Shown here: positions 23,277 to 28,824 of the stretch, piece after piece
How the letters are laid out: each line of letters starts with the position of its first letter
How positions within the stretch are numbered: the stretch's first letter is position 1
Source of the DNA: an uncultured Coriobacteriaceae bacterium
GTDB lineage: Bacteria > Actinomycetota > Coriobacteriia > Coriobacteriales > UMGS124
Direction: 5' to 3'
NCBI GenBank assembly: GCA_900539345.1
Contig: UQBS01000038.1
Location: 1-28,824, forward strand
Length of the DNA: 28,824 nt
Notes under the pieces: model-generated
Database searches by the model: none
Told to the model about the DNA's origin: nothing
Seen by the model: only the letters and a program-made list of their open reading frames with translations
Position numbers and translations under genes: made by a program

Positions 23277-23643
23277 GGCATTTGTTTGCTCTGCCCTAGG
23301 TTGTATGAGGGCGAGGGTCTTTTCACGGCTTTAGCTTGAAGTGCAGCGCCCTTTCTTGGACTACTCCGTTCTCGGCGGTATGCTAGCTGTCGTACGTAGG
23401 AGTGATTGCCTTGCGTGAGTTGGAGTTAAGGCCGAGAGCGGAGCGGCTAAGTCCCTACGCACCCTCATTGTGTCGGACGCCCATCCTGATATTGATTGGG
23501 GAATCAAGCTATGCGGGAGCAATGTCGAGCGCGAGGGCTCCGTGCTGACGCTACCATACCTCACGGCGTTTCTCCTGCGTAGCTATCTGGCAGGGAAGTT
23601 GGGCAGGGCGAGCAGCGCGAAGACGCCGTTCTGGGAGGAAGAA
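23277..23643. other. Region before methyltransferase, no assured gene
   Basis: An open frame from GTG 23470 runs into the methyltransferase without a stop and would add 58 residues. It lacks a ribosome-binding site, and its early codons do not show the GC-rich third positions of the downstream gene. It may be a remnant of another gene or an N-terminal extension. Nothing else was recognised. Confidence 0.4.
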
Positions 23644-24243
23644 GTGGACGAGAACACCAGGGAGACCATAGGCTACTACGACGTCAACGCGGCGAGCTAT
23701 GTGGCGGAGACCGCCGGCGTCGAGTTCGGCGAGCTCCAGCGCGAGTTCGCGCGGCGCCTGCCGAAAGGCGGACGCGTCCTCGATCTGGGCTGCGGGTCGG
23801 GCCGCGACTCGCTCGCGTTCCTGAGGGCGGGGCTTGCGGTGGACGCCGTCGACGGCAGCGCGCGGATGGTCAAGGCGGCAAGCGGGCTCACGGGACTTCC
23901 CGTCGCGCACACGACCTTCTCCGACTACGAGCCGCAAGGTCCCTACGACGGCATCTGGGCGTGCAGCAGCCTTCTCCACGTGCCGGCGGCAGAGCTCGCC
24001 GGAGTCATCGCCAAGTACGCACGCGCCCTCGCGCCCGGCGGCACCTTCTACCTCAGCTTCAAGTTGGGCGCCCACGACGGCATGCGCGGCGGCCGCTGGT
24101 TCACCGACCTCGACGAGCCGGCCCTGCGCGCCCTCGTCGCCGAGGTCCCCGGGCTCCGGGTCGACCGCGTCGACTTCACAAGCGACGCCCGCCCCGGCCG
24201 CTCCGGGGAGAAGTGGCTCAACGCCTGGTGTGTGAGGGGGTAA
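23644..24243 (+). CDS. Class I SAM-dependent methyltransferase
   Basis: 199 residues from GTG 23644, chosen for GGAGG five bases upstream and because the usual family N-terminus starts about here (TIGYYDVNAASYVAETAGV). The SAM-binding motif I is VLDLGCGSGRDSLAFLRAG, then VDAVDGSARMV (motif II acidic residue), and WACSSLLHVP followed by LAPGGTFYLSFKLG (motif post II/III). These match small cytosolic methyltransferases of the Methyltransf_11/25 type. The substrate cannot be deduced. An upstream in-frame start at 23470 would give 257 residues. The gene is isolated, between a repeat array and a dispersed hairpin element. Confidence 0.82.
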   Translation: MDENTRETIGYYDVNAASYVAETAGVEFGELQREFARRLPKGGRVLDLGCGSGRDSLAFLRAGLAVDAVDGSARMVKAASGLTGLPVAHTTFSDYEPQGPYDGIWACSSLLHVPAAELAGVIAKYARALAPGGTFYLSFKLGAHDGMRGGRWFTDLDEPALRALVAEVPGLRVDRVDFTSDARPGRSGEKWLNAWCVRG

Positions 24244-24330
24244 GGCGGGTCAACCTCGGCATGGCCGACGATCGTGATAGGACCGAACCGTTATTTGGCG
24301 GCCCCGCAGAGCCGGGCCGACTCCTCCAAA

Positions 24331-24417
24331 TGGTCCATCCAGCACGTTCGTCAAACAGTCGTGCTCAACGGACCAAAACGTACTCGAAAATCAGCCAGAA
24401 ATGGTCCATCCAGCACG
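24331..24417. repeat. Dispersed GGACC/GGTCC hairpin element, copy B
   Basis: TGGTCCATCCAGCACG occurs at 24331 and again at 24402 (71 bp apart). Between them, AGCACG 24341-24346 pairs with CGTGCT 24360-24365 and GGTCC 24332-24336 with GGACC 24370-24374, enclosing TTCGTCAAACAGT-type loop sequence. GGACCAAAACG follows. The distance from GGACC to the next GGTCC is 33 bp, as in copy A at 9925-9958. Confidence 0.72.
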
Positions 24418-24496
24418 CATGGCCCACCAGAGACGCCATGGCCCGCACAGACGTGGTGGTCGAGGCGTAACACCATCAAAACCGATGTGCACCACC

Positions 24497-24535
24497 AAGG
24501 GGATGGCCCCGGAGCTTTTCCGGGGCCATCCCCTT
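24497..24535. terminator. Strong bidirectional-type terminator hairpin
   Basis: AAGGGGATGGCCCCGGA at 24497-24513 and its exact complement at 24519-24535 make a 17-bp stem with a 5-nt loop, flanked by AA on one side and TTTTG on the other. It lies between the plus-strand methyltransferase and the convergent LuxR gene and probably ends both. Confidence 0.8.
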
Positions 24536-24753
24536 TTGCCTTACCTTGCTTCTGTGCATGTCCCCGTGAGCAGTGCAGCAATCCAAACACCGCTTGAATT
24601 CCTCGATACCACCCGGCGACAATCAGGCCGTGCCTCCCTGCCGTATCGGACACAAGGCTCATCGGCCCCTGCCCGAGCGCGCGAGCCCCAGCCATCGTCT
24701 TTTGACGCGGGATTTCGGCATCGTTCCCGTCAACGGCAGCCTAACGGAGAGCC
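24536..24753. other. Intergenic spacer, nothing recognised
   Basis: I see no gene, repeat or site in this stretch between the terminator and the end of the LuxR gene. Confidence 0.4.
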
Positions 24754-26350
24754 TCAACTTTGTTGCTCGCCCAGGAGTTGGCACAGGTCGATGAGCTCGT
24801 CTTTGCTGTGGATGCCGGCCTTGCGGTAGGCGGACCTGGAATAACCCTGTGCGGTGCCTTTCGTTATCGCCAGCTCCTCTGCAACGCGTCCCAGGCTGTA
24901 CCCTGAGGCAAAGAGCACGGCGACCTGCGCCTCGCGAGAGGTGAACCCATACGTATCGATCAGCCTGCCCTCGACTGCGTCAAGCCGTTGGCGCCGGTCG
25001 GAATCGCCACCTGCAGCCTGCGCCCGCAACGATCCCCCGCCCGAACCGGCACCGACGGATGGCGAGGGCCGCGGGTCCAGCCCACTGCGCAGCAGCAGCA
25101 TCGCGAGCACGACCACGCCCGAGGCAAGCACGGCCATCGTCGCGACATAGACCATGACGCTCCCGAAGAAACGTGCCTCCTCGGCGCCCGCGGCCCGCGC
25201 CAATACCCATGGAACCCCGTAGTAGCTAGCAAACCAGCACAGCGCCCAGAACATGAGGCCATACACAAGCATCACGGGGACGAAGCTCACCGAGAGCCGA
25301 CGGGCCTTGTCGGCCAGCAGGATATAGAAGAGGACGAGCTGCAGGGAACACGAGGCTGTGGCCACATAGGCTCCGAGTGTCTCAGCAATACCCGAGAGAT
25401 ACAGCAGCGTTCCGCCCAGAAACGTGAACGCCAAGACCGCCCAGCACGCAGGGAGCGCCATGTCTAGGGCCCGAACGGGCGCCCCACCGATGCGGCGCGT
25501 CTCAAGGCGACGGGTGATGGGGACCGACAGGACCACCAAACTGAGCGCGATTGCAGACAGCAGCAGCACGACAACCGTGCGCACGCCCATGGCCGGCGAA
25601 ATGCCGTTGTCGATAACGCCACGTATGACGGTGCCGCCCAAGATGCATGTAGCGCAGGCGCCAAGGAAGACGTCAGTCAAGTCGACTAGGGCGACCGGCT
25701 GATGGGCGTTGTGATCGCACACCGCCGGCGCCCCGTCGGGCTGCCGGGACAGCAACCATGCGACCACGCAGAGAAGCAGGCGAAACGGTGGGAGGTGGAC
25801 CGTCGCGTCGTTCCCCCCAGACCGTGAACGACACGTACATGCACGCCACGGAGCACGGGTAGGCAAGCAGGGCAAGGAGGAGCTTGTGCATGGCCGCGCC
25901 GCTGGGGCCCGTCGCGAGGTACCCCGTCCACATGAGGAAGCACGTCAACAAACCGCACGCGACCATGACGCTTGCGGCCACATGGGCCGCTAAGGGCGCA
26001 CCCGGCCAGTATGCAAGCACGAAGGCCCCCAACACGCCGGAGACGGCGACGATGGCCGCTGACCCGCGGTGCTCGGAAAGCAAATCCGACAACAGCCGCC
26101 AACGCGTCAGGGCAACGCCTGCAAGCACGACGAGGGCCAGCAGGAACACACTGCTCGACGGAACACGGGCCCCGCCAAGCGCAACGAGCGACTCATAGGG
26201 GAAAAGACCCACAAGGAACCCTTGGTAGCGAAAGCACGTCCAAAACGCCGTAAGGCCCAGGAACGGGGCAACGACTCCTCGAAACATCTGCACTTGCGCG
26301 CCCCCTTCGAACCCTTGCGGCAAACGGCATTCTACCTGCTGGTTTGCCAT
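24754..26350 (-). pseudogene. Membrane LuxR regulator split by a frameshift in a G6 tract
   Basis: Two overlapping frames together form one LuxR protein of about 530 residues. The 5' frame (ATG 26350) carries six or so helices (FLGLTAFWTCFRYQGFLVG, VFLLALVVLAGVAL and others) through CMYVSFTVWG. The 3' frame resumes with NDATVHLPPFRLLLCVVAWL, further helices, and the HTH (FTSREAQVAVLFASGYSLG, then ITKGTAQGYSRSAYRKAGI). The junction is a run of six C (plus strand) at 25813-25818; removing one base restores a single frame. The cause may be a real mutation, phase variation or a sequencing error. Divergent from the intact flavoprotein at 26537, its probable target. Confidence 0.82.
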
Positions 26351-26536
26351 TGTAGTTCATGCCACGCACGTCAAGCCCATCATTTATGGGTGCCCCTCTC
26401 GGTATTTCCCCCATCGATTATGCCTCCTTGCGCGACCGAACAGGCACATTGTGGCAGACGTCACGCCGTCACAAGGGGAACCGACGGCATCGTTCCATGA
26501 CGCCGGGCACATGCGCTCGGCATAAGGAGGAATGCA
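26351..26536. promoter_or_regulatory. Divergent promoter region of LuxR and flavoprotein genes
   Basis: 186 bp between the LuxR ATG and the flavoprotein ATG. AAGGAGG at 26524-26530 is the flavoprotein ribosome-binding site. No clean palindrome or consensus promoter was found by eye, but both promoters and the operator of the pair should be here. Confidence 0.5.
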
Positions 26537-28516
26537 ATGAAGACAACTAGTAGCATCTCACGCCGCAGCTTTGTCGCCAGCGCAGCCGCAACGGCGGCCA
26601 TGGCAGCTGCGGCCACCGGCACCGCCCACGCCGACGAGAGCGCACCCGCATTCGTCAACGGCGTTGCATGGGACGCCGAATACGACGTCGTGGTCATCGG
26701 CTACGGTTTCGCGGGCGGCCACGCGGCACTCGCCGCCGCCGACAACGGTGCACATGTGCTGATTCTAGAGAAGGCCATGCTCGGCCTCGAAGGAGGAAAC
26801 TCCCGCTACGCAGGGCAGGGCTTCGCCGTACCCAACGGCGACTCAGAGAAGACGCGCGGCTACTTCCAGGACCTGCGCGGCTACTTCAGCACGCCGTCCG
26901 ACGCCATGATCGACGCATATATCGAGAAGGCCGAGACCGGCGCCGACTGGCTGCGCAGACTCGGCGTGGACCCCTATACCGATGGCCAGGTCACCCCAAG
27001 CGCTGGTGAATACAGGGAACTGCCCCACGGTGGCGGTGACGACAAGGAGAACGGCCCGTTCGTCTATCTGTACCCCGCCCCCACCATTTTCGACGCCTCG
27101 CACTACAACCTCGTCCAGCGCAACGTCGAGGCCTCCGAGTCCATCGATGTGTGGTACGAGTGCCCCGCCACACACCTTGTGCAGGACCCCGATACGAAGG
27201 TGATTCACGGAGTGGAGTTCGAGCACGGCGGCCAGTCCTACAAGGTGCGCGCGAAGAACGGCGTCATCATGGCCATGGGCGGCTTTGAGGATAACCCTCA
27301 GATGCTGCAGGACTACCTGCTGCTTCCTTCCACCGTGCCGTTCGGCGCCATGTTCAACACTGGAGACGGCGTGACGATGGCCCAGGAGGTCGGCGCAAAT
27401 CTGTGGCACATGGGCAGCCTCGCCGGCATCATGTGGGCCTTCAAGTCCCCGGAGTGCGACCACGGCCTGTGCCCGCTGACCTTCGCGATGAAGGCCCCCG
27501 GGTTCATGATGGTGGGCCCCTCCGGCCAGCGCTTCGTCAACGAGGACCAGACCACCCGCCACGGCCTCATAAACTACGCGGGCACCTACCGCAGCCAGCC
27601 CGCCGTTGTCCCGGCCTACGGCATCTTTGACAGCGCCTACATGGCCGCTAAGGGTCGAATCTACCCGCAGTTCAGCGCCGACAACAGCTATGAGATCGAA
27701 AACGGCTACTTCATCGTGGCCGACACGCTCGAGGAACTCGCTCAGAAGCTCTACGACGACATGCCCGACTTCGTGCGCCAGCCCAACGCCCCCGAGAAGA
27801 CCGGCACGTTCACCGACCGCTTCATGGCGACCGTAGACCGCTGGAACGCCGATTTTGCAGCGGGCGGTGACACGCTCTACGGCCGCGGCGCAGACTCCAT
27901 GTACTCGATTGGCGAGCCCCCGTTCTACGCCATCCCGCTGCATCCCACAATGTTCAACACACAGGGCGGCGCAGAACGCGACGAGAAGGCCCGCGTGCTC
28001 GACCTTGGGGGCGACCCCATCCCGCACCTGTACAGCGCAGGCGAGTTTGGCGCCATGTGGAGCTGCAACTACAACGGCGGCTGCAACATCGGCGAGGGCG
28101 TGATGTACGGCCGCATCGCAGGTGAGAACGCCGCCATCGCACCCGACGACCTCGTTGCCGACGAGCTGGCGTCGGGGGACATCGACTTCTCCGCCGCCCC
28201 CGAGGAAGATCCCGAACTGGGCGAGAACCAGTACCTCGGATGCGGATGGGGCATCGGCGGGCGCCTCAAGGTCATCTGCACCATCGAGGACGGCACCCTC
28301 ACCGACGTCCAGGTCGTGCGCAGCTTCGAGACCCCGGGCATCGGCTCGCTTGCCGTCGACGCGCTGCCTGCATCCTTCGTCGAGGCAAACGGCGTCAACG
28401 TGGAGACGATAAGCGGCGCCACCTCCACGAGCCGCGCTCTCATCGCTGCCGTGACCGACTGCCTCACGCAAGCCGGCATCGAGGTCCCCGAGCCCAGCGA
28501 GGAAGAGAGCAAGTAG
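26537..28516 (+). CDS. Tat-exported flavoprotein reductase with C-terminal covalent FMN domain
   Basis: 659 residues; AAGGAGG six bases before ATG. Domains: twin-arginine leader (ISRRSFVAS at 7-15, cleavage near AHA-DE at 32), FAD motif GYGFAG at 55-60, the usual FAD_binding_2 body including GPSGQRFVNEDQTTRH (the Gly-x-Arg-Phe-x-Asn-Glu segment of fumarate-reductase-type enzymes) and IPHLYSAGEFGAM. The last ~90 residues are an FMN_bind domain: VVRSFETPGIGSLAVDALP and the flavinylation motif SGATST, with Thr ~631 expected to carry FMN attached by an ApbE-type enzyme. No apbE is in the window. Electrons would pass from the bound FMN to FAD and then to an unsaturated acceptor outside the cell membrane. 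The divergent LuxR gene is its likely regulator. Confidence 0.9.
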   Translation: MKTTSSISRRSFVASAAATAAMAAAATGTAHADESAPAFVNGVAWDAEYDVVVIGYGFAGGHAALAAADNGAHVLILEKAMLGLEGGNSRYAGQGFAVPNGDSEKTRGYFQDLRGYFSTPSDAMIDAYIEKAETGADWLRRLGVDPYTDGQVTPSAGEYRELPHGGGDDKENGPFVYLYPAPTIFDASHYNLVQRNVEASESIDVWYECPATHLVQDPDTKVIHGVEFEHGGQSYKVRAKNGVIMAMGGFEDNPQMLQDYLLLPSTVPFGAMFNTGDGVTMAQEVGANLWHMGSLAGIMWAFKSPECDHGLCPLTFAMKAPGFMMVGPSGQRFVNEDQTTRHGLINYAGTYRSQPAVVPAYGIFDSAYMAAKGRIYPQFSADNSYEIENGYFIVADTLEELAQKLYDDMPDFVRQPNAPEKTGTFTDRFMATVDRWNADFAAGGDTLYGRGADSMYSIGEPPFYAIPLHPTMFNTQGGAERDEKARVLDLGGDPIPHLYSAGEFGAMWSCNYNGGCNIGEGVMYGRIAGENAAIAPDDLVADELASGDIDFSAAPEEDPELGENQYLGCGWGIGGRLKVICTIEDGTLTDVQVVRSFETPGIGSLAVDALPASFVEANGVNVETISGATSTSRALIAAVTDCLTQAGIEVPEPSEEESK

Positions 28517-28528
28517 GCGACGGGGAAA

Positions 28529-28657
28529 GTCCATTACAGGCAGGGGCAGGCTCCCGGAGCCTACATGAGCAGCTACCCCAACCAGGACGCCGGCACCTGC
28601 TCGGGACGCTGCGCCGTGAACGGCACGCTTGTAGACAAGGCGCTGGCAGCGATGTAG
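28529..28657 (+). pseudogene. C-terminal fragment of another flavoprotein
   Basis: 43 codons in frame to TAG 28657: HYRQGQAPGAYMSSYPNQ, then DAGTCSGRCAVNGTLVDKAL. The SYPxxxxGxxxGRCxxxG pattern aligns by eye with the C-terminal FAD segment of the flavoprotein ending at 1209 (NDYPICCPGLSHGRCLTLG). The preceding ~450 residues are absent. It lies 12 bp past the intact flavoprotein, so it is the residue of a deleted tandem copy. Confidence 0.55.
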
Positions 28658-28824
28658 GCGACGTTCCTCCGAAGGTGCCTGCCAGTCGCCCTGCGGCATA
28701 GAAATGAACACCGAGACGCCGCCGGCGTCATAGGGCAAGACCGCAACAAGAAACTTGTCTTGCAACTGATGGGGCTGTAACAAAAGCCCCTATAACGAAT
28801 TCAAGCCCCGCTCGGACCACGTCG
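28658..28824. other. Tail of window with a small hairpin
   Basis: No gene seen. GGGGCT at 28771-28776 and AGCCCC at 28785-28790 form a 6-bp stem with an 8-nt loop, a candidate weak terminator. CAAG-AAA-CTTG lies just before it. Confidence 0.4.

Noticed and set aside
23126..23326. Small protein with repeated FHERV words on the minus strand
   Set aside because: The words arise because the 33-bp DNA repeat is a multiple of three; both strands show repeated words, so a DNA-level role is more likely than a peptide.
26843..28783. Long open frame of about 646 codons on the minus strand
   Set aside because: It lies entirely opposite the well-supported flavoprotein gene at 26537-28516, has Val/Ala/His/Gly-rich shadow composition and no recognisable domain. 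High-GC genes commonly leave such frames open.

Overview
The window looks like accessory chromosome from a high-GC, anaerobic, gut-type actinobacterium of the class Coriobacteriia (Eggerthellaceae or a close relative). This rests on family content, not on any search. The content is exported FAD-dependent reductases with twin-arginine leaders, LuxR regulators that carry about a dozen membrane helices before a C-terminal HTH, a pair of DUF5692-like membrane proteins, and several AAA-ATPase/nuclease-like genes. No rRNA, tRNA, CRISPR array or replication origin was recognised.

Layout. 1-1100 is a graveyard: short repeats, a wrecked IS5-type transposase and an unidentified gene remnant. 1209-6152 is a respiratory-type module: two Tat-exported flavoproteins on the minus strand, diverging from an intact membrane-bound LuxR regulator. 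A second LuxR gene (6149-6893) broken by two frameshifts follows tail to tail, then a truncated IS110 transposase and a 115-bp inverted-repeat element. 7653-14491 holds a DUF1294 membrane protein, a DUF4143 ATPase, a 5'-truncated SafE/cupredoxin gene, a HipA/CtkA-like kinase and an AAA-ATPase with a PD-(D/E)XK tail. 14495-16690 is a LysR regulator and a cobalamin-independent methionine-synthase-like enzyme. 16751-19583 (minus) is two tandem DUF5692-like membrane proteins and a TetR regulator. 19932-22034 is a Tat-exported protein of unknown function and a Fic protein behind a very large palindrome. 22080-23010 holds remnants of another flavoprotein/LuxR pair. 23644-24243 is a SAM methyltransferase. 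24754-28516 is a LuxR regulator split by a frameshift in a G6 tract, diverging from an intact flavoprotein with a C-terminal FMN-binding domain; the C-terminal scrap of yet another flavoprotein follows.

How it works together. The repeated theme is an exported flavin reductase paired with a membrane-bound LuxR regulator, presumably one electron acceptor per pair. At least two pairs are decaying, so the region looks like a turnover zone for alternative respiratory reductases. Threaded through it are ATPase, kinase and Fic genes with unusual upstream DNA: two arrays with an exact 23-bp period, one array with an exact 33-bp period, a two-copy dispersed hairpin element, and a 67-bp nested palindrome at the Fic promoter. 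These non-coding structures are the least explained and most interesting content. Functional statements are family-level inferences from motifs read by eye.
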